From Paenibacillus sp. D2_2 (GTDB taxonomy: Bacteria > Bacillota > Bacilli > Paenibacillales > Paenibacillaceae), in assembly GCF_031199965.1 (NCBI RefSeq), contig NZ_CP133605.1, positions 3,380,501-3,444,500 on the forward strand: a stretch of 64,000 nucleotides of DNA, given 5' to 3'. The position numbers were made by a program, and so were the translations under genes. The notes below the pieces were generated by a model. That model was not told the DNA's origin. It ran no database searches and saw only the letters and a program-made list of their open reading frames with translations. This document shows positions 47,520-59,634 of the stretch, piece by piece. Position 1 is the first letter of the stretch, and every line of letters starts with the position of its first letter.

Positions 47520-49861
47520 TTATCTCCTTACATAAGATTCCTGATCCGTCTCAGTAATAAACCGACTTGGCTCACCTGCCGAATAGACATGCAGCAAATG
47601 CATCGCCCTCGTGCAAGCTGTGTAGAATAGCTTACGTTCCGATTCACGGGTATACTTATCGTTCGAGCCATCGAAAATGAGCACCGCGTCAAACTCTACA
47701 CCTTTTGCCAGATAAGCCGGAATGATGTGAACTCCCTTCTCAAAAGAAAGTGTCGTTTTCTTGATTAGTCTGGCCTCTATATCTTTAGAGAGATGTTCGT
47801 GGACCTCCTTGCTTTCCTCCGCATTCTTACAAATGACAGCGATCGATTCATATCCCTCATTACGAAGCGCTGTAACATCCTCTTTGATCTGTGTAAACAG
47901 ATCGTCCTGACCGGATACAACAATCACTTCTGGCTTCTCACCAGCACGATTGAACGGAATGATCGCCTCTCCTCCCGGAAGCATACCACGCGTGAACTCA
48001 ACGATCTCCCGGGTCGAACGGTAGCTCTGTTGCAATATGATCTGTTCGCTATTATCCGATCCGTATAAATCAGTCAACACAGCCGACTGCTGCAATACAG
48101 AGGAATGAGCATATATCGCCTGATTGAGATCGCCGAGTGCTGTCATTCGTGCACGTGGGAACAACCTCTTCAGGAAGAACAATTGGAATGGCGAATAATC
48201 CTGTGCCTCATCAATAATGACATGACGGATCGCATGGTTGGAATGGAAGCCAAGGGTCATCTCTTTCAGATAGAGGAACGGTGTAATATCCTCATAGAAT
48301 AGCTCTCCGGCCTTGATCTTTGAGATTGTATGTTCACAAATGAGCGACCAGTCCTCTGGCAAAGCGTCCATATGAACCTCCTGGACGATCTCCGACTGCT
48401 CAAATAATTGACAATACAGCTTCGTTACATCGACAAAACGCAACGATTTGATCCATTTTCGAAGCGGCTTTAGACGCTCGCTAACGACCATTCTTCCGAG
48501 AATGGTTCTCTCTTCTTCATATTCGCTGAAATGGTCATTGCTCTTCTGTTGTTGACGGCGCATCCGCTGGTAAGCGCGCTGATAATCCTCGGTATCAAGA
48601 AGCTGGATTTGCTCATCAACCCATGGCTGATTAACCTCCTCCTTACCGAAGGCAGCAATCTCCTTAAGTAGCCATTCCTTAAGTAATTCACATCTATTGG
48701 CCAGTGTTATCGCAGGGTCATAAGCGTAAAAACGTTCTGAGATAGCTTCCGCTCCTACGATTTCCCGACCCATAAAACGCAGCGGCTTAAATTTCATTCC
48801 CTTACGTTCAAGCAGAGCCTTATATCTACCAATCGCCTCAAAGAACTGCAAAGAGGACTTATAGCGGATTCCATCCATCCTAGCCTGATACAATTCATCC
48901 TCTTCACCCGTTAACACATATTCAATCTGTACGAATGGATCCTCCAGCTGGAATTCTCTGCCTAGGCGCCGTTCCAGGTATTCCTGAAATGTCGTCTGCA
49001 GCATATTCTCTTCGCCTAGTTCCGGTAATACGGTAGATACATAGCTATTGAACATCGGATTCGGAGAGAACAAGATCATCTGATCGGCACGTAACGTCTC
49101 ACGATGCTTGTAGAGCAGATAGGCCACACGCTGCAGAGCAGCTGAAGTCTTGCCACTACCTGCTGCACCCTGGACAATCAGCATTCGCGAAGTATCATTT
49201 CGAATGATGCGATTCTGCTCCTTCTGGATCGTAGCCACGATACTCTTCATTTGCGCATCTGAACTACGCCCAAGCACCTGCTGCAGCAATTCATCGCCGA
49301 TCGTTACACCGGTATCAAACATTACCTTCAGGTTTCGCCTGCGGATGACGAATTGCCGTTTGAGCGTCATCTCTCCTTCAATGGTACCGAAGGCGTCTCA
49401 TATGAAGCCGGGCCTGGGACGCTATCGTAATATAAATTTGAAATTGGGGCACGCCAATCATATATCAGAAATTTCTCATCATCTTTATCAAGCAATGAGG
49501 CTATCCCCAGATAGATCGATTCGTTCTTCTCTCCCTGTCCGGCGAAGTCAATTCGGCCAAAGTAAGGGGATTGTTGCAGCCGCTTCAGCTTAACAAGAGC
49601 GTTGTAAGCAAGCTGATGACGCTTCTCCCGCTCGGACAGTATCTCCGACTGTTGTCGGAGGCTTGTTGAGGTCTCCCCTACATCGTCCGCTTCACTGAAA
49701 TTAACAGTAACCTCATCCCAAAAGTCCTTCCGCATAGACACGACATCGCCACGGATCGTACCGACTTCTGCTTCCAGTCTAGAAATCCTTCTATCAATTA
49801 GGTCCCCAACATACTCAACCCGGTGTTGTTCTTCCTGCCAATCCTTGTCGTTATTGCTCAA
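47520..49861 (-). CDS. helD: RNA polymerase recycling ATPase HelD, one frame break
   Basis: A UvrD/Rep-like ATPase that binds core RNA polymerase and frees stalled or post-termination complexes together with delta. The N-terminal arm starts MSNNDKDWQEEQHRVEYV and keeps the HelD phrases RKDFWDEVTVNFSEADDVGE, SPYFGRIDF and LIYDWRAPISNLYY. The ATPase has GAAGSGKTSAALQRVAYLLY and IDEAQDYSPFQLFFL. The frame breaks near 49390-49396, where one base is missing between YETP and FGTIEGEMTLKRQF. Repaired length is 780 residues (about 774 in B. subtilis). The start is a TTG at 49859-49861 behind AAAGGGG. It has a duplicated 5' fragment nearby (50117-50164). Confidence 0.93.
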
Positions 49862-49924
49862 AATAGTCGCCCCTTTGTGAATTTATACCAAACTAAACTT
49901 GCTAAATACGCCTCAAAAAATATA

Positions 49925-49953
49925 TTGACAATTAGAAAATGGTGTGATAAAAT
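49925..49953 (+). promoter_or_regulatory. Consensus-like plus-strand promoter with no gene downstream
   Basis: TTGACA, a 17-base spacer and TAAAAT, the best promoter match in the window. It points away from helD, into about 350 bases without a plus-strand gene. Confidence 0.7.
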
Positions 49954-49959
49954 TAGATT

Positions 49960-50118
49960 AGTTAATTCATGTTCGTTTTAAAATTAATCAAGACTGCTTT
50001 TTATTGTATCACTGATATGTCACAAATTCAATCTTATGTTATTTTTTAAAATAGGTCCTGTCCATACGCACTGCGTCTTGCAAGTTCAACGGCGCTTTCG
50101 CAATTGGCAGGACTTTTT
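49960..50118 (+). ncRNA. Candidate small RNA, about 160 nt
   Basis: The transcript predicted from the promoter at 49925-49953 would end at a terminator-like hairpin: GTCCTG-T-CCA (50055-50064) pairs with TTGGCAGGAC (50104-50113), then TTTTTAG. The large loop can fold further (CTTGCAAG, GCGCTTTCGC). A 26-codon frame (MFVLKLIKTAFYC...) is present but has no ribosome binding site, so a non-coding role is favoured. No known RNA family was recognised. Confidence 0.4.
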
Positions 50119-50164
50119 AGATTATTCTATTTTCTTCTCCCCAATCCTTGTCGTTATGGTCCAA
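50117..50164 (-). pseudogene. Remnant of a second helD 5' end
   Basis: The minus strand encodes MDHNDKDWGEENRII and a stop, closely matching the helD start MSNNDKDWQEEQHRV at both DNA and protein level. The bases before the TTG (ACTATTTTG) also match. Only about 15 codons remain, directly behind the small-RNA candidate. Confidence 0.6.
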
Positions 50165-50206
50165 AATAGTTGCACATTTATGAATTTAAGCTATACCGCT
50201 AAAAAA

Positions 50207-50269
50207 CATCCAAAAAATACAAGAAACCCTCTTACAAACACTCGATTACAGTGTTAGTCAGAGGGTTCC
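50207..50269 (-). terminator. Terminator after the giant exoprotein gene
   Basis: Minus strand AACCCTCTGACTAACACT and AGTGTTTGTAAGAGGGTT form a long stem, followed by TCTTGTATTTTTTGG. Confidence 0.85.
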
Positions 50270-50300
50270 TTATATCATTGCTTATATTAGCTTACGAATA

Positions 50301-53300
50301 TTACTTCAAGATACTAATGGATTTCGTAGTATTATCGAAGGTTACATCTGCACCGAAATGCTCAGCGATGAAGCGAAGTGGAACCACGGTGCGTCCGTTA
50401 ACAAGCTCGGCTACTACATCGATTCCTGATACATGTTCACCAATCGTAAACGATAGGGTTTGTCCGTCTAGGGTAATTGTTACTATTTTTCTGGCGTTAT
50501 CCCAACCAACATCGGCACCTAAGCTTTCAGCAATGAAGCGTAGTGGAACTAACGTTCTGCCTTTAACGACCAATGGAGCAACATCTATACTCATTTCCAT
50601 TCCGTTCAGCATATAGCTCATCTTACCAAGGGTAAGCTCCAATTGAATAGGTTCAGATTGGGTTGTAACATAGATATCACCTAACCCATTTGCCATAAAG
50701 GTAAATTTACCCGTCTCACGATTATAGTTACCACCTAATCGTTTCATGGTACCGTCTGCTAAAAACATGATACCGCATAGCTTGCTAATATCGTTAGATT
50801 GCAGCTTCTCTTTGGTCAGATCAAAGGTTACTGAAATACCTCCTGTTAAATCCGTAATTTCCTGGTCATCCACGAAAATCTTCATCTCATATCCCTGCCC
50901 TAGAACTCCTTCTCCTCTATCTACAGGTTTTATAGAAATCCTCATCGTCTTAGCTGTATCCAACCGTTTCAGCAGTTCAGAGGATAATTCAATTGAAATG
51001 GTGTTATTCGTAACCGTAATAGGTTTATCAGCATTCATAATGGCACTGATCGTATCGTTATTAAGCTCAAGCTCGTTCGTTCCAACTGACATCGTCAATT
51101 GAATAGAATTGCCTTGCTTCAACTGCTCTCTGATGGTGTCATCAATACTATCCACTACCGGCGGTGTCGGCACATTGCTGCTACCTGATTTTCCACCACT
51201 GCCATTACCATTTTCGTTATTATTGCCGTTGTTGCCGTTATTTCCATTGTTTCCATTACCGTTATTGTTGTTGTCGTCATTAGCCACAATAACGATAGTT
51301 AACTCTTTCGTATCAACACCAGCATCATTGAAAGCCATAACGGTGAATTTGTATGTTCCCGCTTTAGAAGGCTTACCTGAAATAACACCCGTAGCTTCTG
51401 CTAAATTCAATCCCGCTGGTAAATGACCATCAGTAACTGTCCAAGTAATTGGAGCATCACCTTTAGCTATAAGCGAAACTTGATAACTTTGATTAACTTT
51501 CCCGTTTTTCAAAGTGTTGGTTGTAATCGTCGGTGCTGTACTAACTGACTCATCCTCTGCAATCTCAATACCCAGTACTTGCTCAACACTACCAAAATCA
51601 TTTGTTGCTGCAACAATGAATTCAAAATATCCTGCCTCTTGAGGCGTACCCGTAATCACGCTTGTTGCTTCATCAAAGTTTAAGCCTGCTGGCAAGGTTC
51701 CGTCACTTAATTCCCAAGTAATCGGATCGCTACCGTATACCGCAAGTGTCACCGTATACTCTTGGCCGACTTTACCACTTGGCAGATTCTTAGTGATAAT
51801 TTCTGGAGCCGTATTATCTGGTGCATCTTGAGTGATCACTATACTTAACATTTTCGTATCGCTACCTGCAGCATTGTTAGCTTGAACTTTGAATGTAAAT
51901 TGTCCCGCCTGATCTGGTGTACCAGAGATAGCACCTGCTACCTCGTCTAAGCTCAAGCCCGTTGGCAATTCACCTTCTATAACAGCCCATTTGATGGGTG
52001 TATCACCAACAGCTTCAAGAGTGGCTGAGAAGTCTTGCCCAACTTTACCATTCGCAAGCGAATTCGTAGTTATCGTTGGTGCCATACCTTTATCTTCAAT
52101 CCATTTCGCATGTAATACGATATTACTTGTAACAGTATCAGTAGTGAAATTCCATACATCGTTTAATTCTGCATCTTGGTACCAACCACCGAATTTAGCG
52201 TTATCTTTTGTTGGATCTGTAGGCTCAGTAATTGTGCCACCCATATCCGCGAATTTCATCATAATTTCACTACCACCATTGGAATCAAAAGCTACCGCAT
52301 AAGGGTTGTGTGCACCAATAGAAGGCATCCTGTTACCCAGTGGATTGCCGAAGAAATCCGTTCTCTGTGTCATATGAGGCAGAGCGTTCGCACGATCAAC
52401 GTATGGGCTTACTACTTCGACACCTGCACCATAAGCCATGTTGTCGCCATCAGCAAGGCGGAATCCATCCATCGCACTGTAATCAAGCTCAGTATTAACC
52501 GTTCCGCTGTTGGTAATCCAATGCTCCGGTGCTAATTGATAATCTTTCAATATGGAATTCAGTTCATTTTGTGTTACGTAACGATTGTCAGCTGTTTTTA
52601 CATTAGCACCTAAATATCCGCCACCGCCAGCGTCCATACTGCCAAAAATATAAGCTGGATATACAATGTTGTTCGTAAACCGTCCAGCATTAAATGGAGC
52701 GGTCGTTCCGCCGCCTTTCAGACCAACGCTGCTGTTAGACCCAGTATAGGCAAATATATTATTTTGGAAATAGATGTTCAAGTTAGTTGCTGTTGGGTCA
52801 AACACTAATGAACTACTGTCCTTCAATGGTGAGACGATTACATTGTTATAGAATAATCCACTTAATTCCTCGCTTGTTGAAGAACCTCCCGCAAGTAATA
52901 CAAGACTATTGAAGCTCTTGTTAAAATCCGGGCTGCGACCGTCGTTCACACTGATGTTATAGCGTACAATGTTGCCTTTTGCAGCATTCATCTGCAAATA
53001 CCAACCGCCGAAGTTGTTTCGGCTGTAGTTATATTCATACACGTTATCTTCGCAATAGTTGTCAATGTCCCAAGCCATACCGTCATTACCTGCATGATAA
53101 GGGTTATCCACCGATTCATTATAGCGGAAGATCGTGCCTTTACTTGCCATAATCCACGCAGCAGCATAGTTTTGCGAACCAAGATATGTTGGCTTTGTAT
53201 TATTTGGACCCAGTCCGCTACTAAGTTACCGCTCTTATCGCTTAAATAACTGTATCCACAGTCTGTGATAACATTTCGTTCCACAAGGGAGTTGTTCCCT

Positions 53301-56300
53301 CCGGACATGACAAGGCCATCACCAACCGAACCAGAAATCCAGTTATTTTTAATCACCGCGTTAGATGCCCACGGATAACTTGAATTGCTCCAAGTGATGC
53401 CTGTATTATTTGTCCCGCGCTACTTGGCCCGTAAGCATTGTTACGAATACCTTCGTTATCGCAGCGAAGGGTTTTGTTGCCTTCAATCAGTACATCAACA
53501 TAGCCATTAACAATGATGCCGCCGGATATCTTGCTGGCTCCATTCGCTTGGTGCAGTCCATTCACGTCATGAACATAGTTATCTCGAATGACAATTCCTT
53601 GCATTCGAGCATTAGCATAATCTTGAATGTTAAACTGACCTTGCCCAGCTTGGATATGCGGGACATTATAGCAATACCGGAACGTCCGTCACCTGCTTTA
53701 TTGCCAGGTGTTTGTTACTTCAATTCCGCTAACTTCCCAATAATTAACGTCGTACAACTCAATTGTACCGTTTAAAGTAATGCCTGATGGGCTTGTCGCT
53801 GTTCCTCCACCATTAATAATCGGCCGTTTGTTAGGGTCGGTCGTATTATATTTAGTAAGCGTAATCGGATTTCCTTTTTACCGTTGCCGCGCAGTTTGAT
53901 TTGTTCACCACTCCATATACTGTTTGCATCCAAATAAATGTTTGAACCTGGAAGGAACACATATTCATTTATTTTGGAAATTGATTTCCATGCTGTTGCC
54001 GGTGTGCGTCCATCGGCATTATCATCACCGTTATTGGAGAAATAAAAATCACGGGCTTCACTAGGTACAATGTTCAACTCAAATTTGATCTCAGCAGGGT
54101 TCAGATCGAGTCTAACAGTATATTTTCCAGGCGCAATATTGTTTCTTGCAAATGCTTCTTCTTTAATCGTCAATATATTGCCGCTAACCGTATAATCCAC
54201 ATTTTGTGCAAGAGTTACATTGCCGATTTCCACACTAGTTAAATCCGCTAAATCAGGATTTACAGTGATTTTATAGTCATCTATTCCAATAACATAAGTA
54301 CTGTCTTCCGAGTGAGTGTACTCTTTAGGTAAGAGCTTTAATGTAACAGATGCCGTTGTGCTTTGAGCTTTGACTCCGCTATCCATAACATATACGTCAT
54401 CGATAAAGTGCTTGTTCTGAATATCTTTAGTCGTTCCGGATTTATCGCCCCAGTTTGTAGCAAGTTGCAATGCATCTATCTTATTAATATTGTCTACTAC
54501 AGCTGTATCGAACGCGCCACCGTCAGTTGATTGTCTATTAATTGCTTTTCCATCTATTTTATAAGTTGTTCCAGTTGTTGTTACGAACCATTGGAATTTG
54601 TGCCAGCCTTTGCTACGCTTGGCGTCTACAGGATAGAACCTTCCAGTTGATCCGAACCTAACTGAGTAATTAGTCAGGTTTGCCGCCCAGTTGCCGTCAG
54701 CATTACCGTAATTTAATGCGATATGTTCATTGGCCGACGGAGTTAAGCCAAATACCGCGTGATCACCGGATGCCATCCGCCATCGTCATAGTACCAGGCA
54801 GTAACAATGGTTGTCTTACCGGCTTCAGTAGGAGCGTAATTATAGGTACCCGGTACACTAGCCACCTGAGCACCACCACTTGTTGTCGCAGCTTTTGCTC
54901 CGGTGCGGGAGATCACGTTACTTTGGACGTACCCGTTCGCACCAGTCGTAAATTTCTGATTCCCTTCATATCCATCGTAAAACATAGTGTCAGCCTTATT
55001 GAAGTAATCAACGCTGACATTAACAGTTACCTCTTCGTTCGCTTTTGGAACATAACCTTTCTTTACTGTAACGAAACCAGCACCATCAACTTCAATCTTA
55101 TTTTTGTCTTTATCTGCTGGGCTGAAGCTGATGTTATCAGCAACGAACGTATCGGCAGTATCAACGATTAACCGCTCACTCTCACCTGCCCGTAAAGTTT
55201 CATTCTGACGGACTAATGCAATATTAGCTGAATATGCTGCACTCTCCCCTGATTCATCAGAATCTAAGAAGCGTGTTGTTGCGTTACCAATCGCTCTAAC
55301 TTTAAATGTATCATTAGAGCCCGGGGACAGAGCTACATCATTTCCTGTTGCTGCAACAGGGCTTCCCTTGGCAATTCCGTTACTGAAGAGCTGAACCGAA
55401 TAGGCAGATGCGTTAGCAACACTGTCCCAAGCAGCATAGGTACCGTTCCATCTGACTTTTCCTGGTGCTGACAATTTCTCGATCGTCAATGTTCCGGATG
55501 CCGTAACTTCATCACTTATATTTCCTTCTGTATTAATGACAGTGGCTGTGACGGTGTAATTACCTACTCCGAGCGCTCTTGCATAGGGTAGAACATGATG
55601 TCTTTCATGATTGTTAGGCTGGTCAGGACCCCCATTTTTAGATAAATAGTACCCCACTACTGTACTATCTTTGATCAGTGTTACAAGGGTATCACCGTAA
55701 TTGGAACCTCCTGTGTATATACCCGTATCCGGGTCAAGCGTCGGATTAATGGGTGCATTCACCGGTTTATTTGTCTTAATCAACAAAGGTGCAGAGTGGG
55801 ACTTTATCATTACCCCCTCTGCTGTAGACACTTGGCAATAATAGAACTTACCTTGCTGCACCGCTGAGTCAACATTGGGCAAAGTTAATACCGCATCATT
55901 TCCTCCAACAATTTCAACTCCGTTCAAGCCTCCTTCGTCGTTAGATACAAACCATTGATATGATTTAGCAGTAGTTGTTGCCGTAACGCTAAATGTTGCT
56001 GTCTCGCCTTGGTTAACTTTTGCCGCCGTTGGTTGATTGGTAATTTCCAAATTTGGCAAACCGCCTGGAGGGACTAAGTTCAACGTTAATGTTCTTGTTC
56101 CTGATTCCGTAGCAACGTCTTTAACAACATAAAAATCGTCAATAAGATGTTTGTTATTAACAAAAGAAACGTTACCTGATTGGTTATTCCACCCACCCGC
56201 TATTTTAGGTTGAATGGTTGTACCACTCTTCATAGCTTTGTAAATATCAGACTGTGCTGAATCGGATACTGAATTTCCGTCAATTTGTAAGCTTGCACCA

Positions 56301-57142
56301 TTGGGTGTAATGAGCCACTCAAATTTATGCCAGCCTGTGGAACGATCAACCCCGCTGTCTTTCCAACGTTTATCTCCTGAACAGGCTGATGATAGTGTAT
56401 ATGCCCAAGTATATTTGGTTGGGTTATTAAGAACTTCAGACTGTGGACTTTGATAGAATGTCCCGGCATAGGTAGAGTTCCTGCCATCCAAAATCGCAAA
56501 TTGGGTTCTTGCAGTCGCTGTCTTCTCCTCAGCAGGATAAGGGTCGTAATACCATGCAGTCATTTTATAATTACTTCCAGCAGGTAAAGCCACGTCTTGA
56601 TTTACAGCTTCAGTAGTAGTACTGCTGGAAGGTGTAATCGTTTTCAAACCAGAACGGGACTGAACACTAGATAGTGTAAATGATGCACCTAATTTATTCG
56701 TTGTTGTCAGTGGACCATCGTTGTTCTCGAAGTCCTCCATAAATAACACATCTGCGTCCTGATAATAACTCGCGTTTGCTGTAATCGTCACAGGGACTCC
56801 TGGAGCACCAGGGGCCGCAAATGTATATCCGCTAGCTAAAGTTACCTTACCGTTTTCATCAACAGTTAGCAGGTTCGAATTGCTTGAATCATAACTGAAC
56901 TCATCAATAACCGGTCCTTTAATAAGTGTGCTTAATGGTGCACCTTTATAAGTAAGGTTCACTCTGCCTGCGTGATCTGTCGCTTGGTTCAGTTCTAGTA
57001 CAACAGAGTCAAAAGATTCAACCGATTTCTCTGCAGCTGAAACTTCAGATGTAGGCACCAAGCCGGGCAGACCAGAGAATGTCATAGTTGCTGCCGTAAC
57101 AATTGATAAAGCCTTTTGCATCCATTTTGATCGTCTCATCAT
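50301..57142 (-). CDS. Giant secreted multidomain beta-helix protein (about 2,280 residues), six frame breaks
   Basis: Domain order in repaired frames: signal peptide (1-37, ending VSAAEK); jelly-roll-like module (about 130-340); Ig-like (365-460); Fn3-like (575-660); a second jelly-roll-like module (735-955); X2-type module (960-1035, TYVIGIDDYKITVNPDLADL); right-handed beta-helix (1035-1600, starting DFYFSNNGDDNADGRTPATA); InlB/Flg_new repeat (1620-1690, FGGWYQDAELNDVWNF); three He_PIG Ig domains (1690-1960); Asn/Gly linker; C-terminal copper-amine-oxidase-like domain (2190-2282). The helix resembles polysaccharide lyases or hydrolases, and the substrate is unknown. Breaks lie near 54777, 53873, 53708, 53650, 53415 and 53210 (seven bases lost, total 6,849). 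Every piece continues exactly, so errors are likelier than decay. GGAGAAG precedes the ATG. The foldase-like gene is 69 bases upstream. Confidence 0.88.
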
Positions 57143-57211
57143 GCAATCTTCTCCTTTTTGATTTAATATTTATGGAATCTGAATCTATGGAAACTGAGTA
57201 GACACAGATTT

Positions 57212-58189
57212 TCATAACTGCAAGGACAATACGATTTTATTCACTTCCAAATCATCGAATTGATTGCCGTTATACTTGATCTTCGCTTTATCTGCTCTAG
57301 TTGCAATCAACGTTCGCAAGTCAGATTCCGCCCGCCCGTTGATAATAGAATCTTTCACTTCTCCCAGTGTAAGATTAGTGATTTCCGGCTTTGTGACTAA
57401 CGTGGCAACGACATCCTCGTCCACATATTTACCGATTACCGTTTCACCTACCGAAGCGGCGGCCAATGACTCCCAGAAATTTAGAGATTCAGCATCCTCT
57501 TTGGATATATCCAATCGATTTAACACCTTCTCTTCCATGGTCTGTCCATCTATAGCGACCATTGCCGTTAATTCATCAGCAGTACGAACATATTCTGCGC
57601 TCCTTGATACATATTCATCTTGTAATTCAACATCGCTCATTTTCGTTTTTTTGACTTGGGTTTCTACCAAATCTGGCCGACGGGCATTACTTAAATACTG
57701 CATGTATTGGTATAGATCAAATTCAGGTAAACCGTAGTAAGTCTCGCCTGTATCATCCATATCTGCCCGCTTCGTGTTTTCTTCTCCCATGTCGGACTTT
57801 AGCTCATCAAAGCTCTTGTAGGGAGCTATACCTCGTTCGTCTGCAATAATTTGCTCCTCTTTAGCAAATAGCAATGCAGTCATAGCTGCCTTTTTGGCAT
57901 ATTCAGAAGGTGTTTCATGATTTTCGCCGTATTGACGTGTCCAGAAGCCTTCATCTGCTTCTGCACCATAGGTTCTGTAGAAATAATCAGCTGTTATTGC
58001 TCGCTGCTCATTGATATAAAAGAGATATTCTTCATCTGTCACAGCGTATCCATCTACTGTAAACAACCAATTTTCAGGCAGTTGGGCCTTTTTGTTAAAT
58101 AAGGACATCATCAATAAAGCAAGAACAGTCAGAATTACGGCTGCTGAAAACCAAATAATCACGGTTCGTTTTCGTCTTATAAAACCCAT
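57212..58189 (-). CDS. Membrane-anchored SurA/PrsA-N-like protein
   Basis: 325 residues: a basic N-terminus and one membrane segment (VIIWFSAAVILTVLALLMMS, about 9-31), then an extracytoplasmic helical domain. VDGYAVTDEEYLFYINEQRA at the start of that domain resembles the N-terminal helices of SurA/PrsA foldases. A degenerate parvulin-like C-terminal part follows (LTLGEVKDSIINGRAESDLR), without clear catalytic residues. It is not a lipoprotein, having no lipobox Cys. ATG 58187-58189 is chosen over earlier TTG/GTG codons by spacing from AAGGTGG. It directly precedes the giant exoprotein gene, so it may be a dedicated export chaperone. That role is inferred from context. Confidence 0.75.
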   Translation of the reverse strand: MGFIRRKRTVIIWFSAAVILTVLALLMMSLFNKKAQLPENWLFTVDGYAVTDEEYLFYINEQRAITADYFYRTYGAEADEGFWTRQYGENHETPSEYAKKAAMTALLFAKEEQIIADERGIAPYKSFDELKSDMGEENTKRADMDDTGETYYGLPEFDLYQYMQYLSNARRPDLVETQVKKTKMSDVELQDEYVSRSAEYVRTADELTAMVAIDGQTMEEKVLNRLDISKEDAESLNFWESLAAASVGETVIGKYVDEDVVATLVTKPEITNLTLGEVKDSIINGRAESDLRTLIATRADKAKIKYNGNQFDDLEVNKIVLSLQL

Positions 58190-58356
58190 GCCAACCACCC
58201 ACCTTTCCAAATTTCCAGCCTATCTTTGCTAGTTTATATATCCAAATAGCTCAGGATAGGTAATCGCCGAGAATGAGACACAGAATTAATGATAAACTTG
58301 GCAAGCCACCCAATGTAAGCGCTTATTTTTACTAAAGATAAACATTTTTGACTTAT

Positions 58357-58400
58357 AAAAAACCCACTAGTTCGCATTTAAGCAACTAGTGGGTTTTTGT
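58357..58400. terminator. Bidirectional-type terminator after the FUSC gene
   Basis: AAAACCCACTAGTT-loop-AACTAGTGGGTTTTT has perfect arms and A/T tracts on both sides. It ends the minus-strand gene at 58401-59435. Confidence 0.9.
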
Positions 58401-59435
58401 CTATATTTCCTCGCTATCCTCCGTTGTTACACCAGAATGATCCGCCAGACGATTTAACCGCTCCAACTGATATCCATATTCATAAATTCCAGCGGACACA
58501 ATCGATAGCCGAAGCGCCCCATCGATTCGCTCCGCATATCTCTCCAGCATCTCGGATAGAAATCGATCGTTATTCTCAGCAAATTGCTTCGCTTCCAGCG
58601 AATTAGGCTTCAATTTGTCGTCAAACTTCAGCATTATGTGCTCATGGAATCTAATCATATGCTCCAGATGTACATCGAAGGCCTTGTTCAACTCCGTTGA
58701 GCGCACAGACTGGAAGTAATGCTGTTCAATCGCATCCAATACTTCATAACCTTTATGAAGAGTCTTAAGCATTTGTTTGTAAATAACCAATTGTCGACTC
58801 TCACTAAATTTCGGCTTTCGTAGCCTCTTCTGGTCTTCTTCCATCAGCTTATATTTCTCGGTAAGCGAATTAATCGCATCCTCCAAAGAGCGCTTCTCCT
58901 GATGTGAGACAGTCTCTTTGATCTCATCCGAGACCGCTGTTCGAAGTAGTAGAGAGAGCTGATCAAATGCCTTCTTAATGAGCTCTTCATACTGAACATG
59001 TGGCTTAGGCGGAATGATAATAACATTGATAATAAATGCTGATAAAATCCCGATCAAGCTAAGAGATAGCCGATTGAGCGCAAACGTCCACTGACCCGAG
59101 GCTTCCATCACGGAAATGACCGTCACCAGAGTAACGCCTATGGTATCGCCCATTTTAAGCTTAAGACAAATCATTATCACGATAATACATACGAGTCCCA
59201 CCGCGATCGGTTCATTGGAGAACACCATCCCACCCAACATCGCTAATACCGCACCGAGCACGTTCGTTTGCAGCTGATCAATTAAATACCGCCAGGAACG
59301 GTAAATAGACGGCTGCATCGCAAAAATAGCCGCAATCCCTGCCATCAAAGGCGGGGATAATTTTAGCCACATTACAGCATACAGTGCGAGTGTTACTGCG
59401 AGTCCCGTCTTTAGCATTCTTGCGCCGAATGTCAT
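58401..59435 (-). CDS. FUSC/aromatic acid exporter family membrane protein
   Basis: 344 residues. The N-terminal half has about six membrane segments (MLKTGLAVTLALYAVMWLKL; MAGIAAIFAMQPSIYRSWRY; LGAVLAMLGGMVFSNEPIAV). The C-terminal half is a cytoplasmic helical domain rich in charged residues. This is the pattern of the Bacillus YqjA/DUF939 branch of the aromatic-acid exporter (FUSC) superfamily. Transport is likely, but the substrate is not known. The frame is intact. It is a single-gene unit closed by a strong terminator, with the small secreted-protein gene divergent upstream. Confidence 0.85.
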   Translation of the reverse strand: MTFGARMLKTGLAVTLALYAVMWLKLSPPLMAGIAAIFAMQPSIYRSWRYLIDQLQTNVLGAVLAMLGGMVFSNEPIAVGLVCIIVIMICLKLKMGDTIGVTLVTVISVMEASGQWTFALNRLSLSLIGILSAFIINVIIIPPKPHVQYEELIKKAFDQLSLLLRTAVSDEIKETVSHQEKRSLEDAINSLTEKYKLMEEDQKRLRKPKFSESRQLVIYKQMLKTLHKGYEVLDAIEQHYFQSVRSTELNKAFDVHLEHMIRFHEHIMLKFDDKLKPNSLEAKQFAENNDRFLSEMLERYAERIDGALRLSIVSAGIYEYGYQLERLNRLADHSGVTTEDSEEI

Positions 59436-59634
59436 TTACATTCCTCCCACGATAAAGACATTTACTATTTTAAATGGACGTTCACTTCTATTCGACAAGT
59501 TTCTTCGTTGTTACATAGTTTACGGCATTTTTTTAGCAGATATTAAGCTTTTTTTCAGATATCATTCAGATTTTTTGTCAAGACTGAACATTGTAAGACC
59601 CAAAATATTCTAAACGAAGGGATGAGAAAAGTAT

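Noticed and set aside
51180..51290. Asn/Gly-rich tandem codons as a mobile or regulatory repeat
   Set aside because: It is a low-complexity linker of the exoprotein, typical between domains of secreted proteins.
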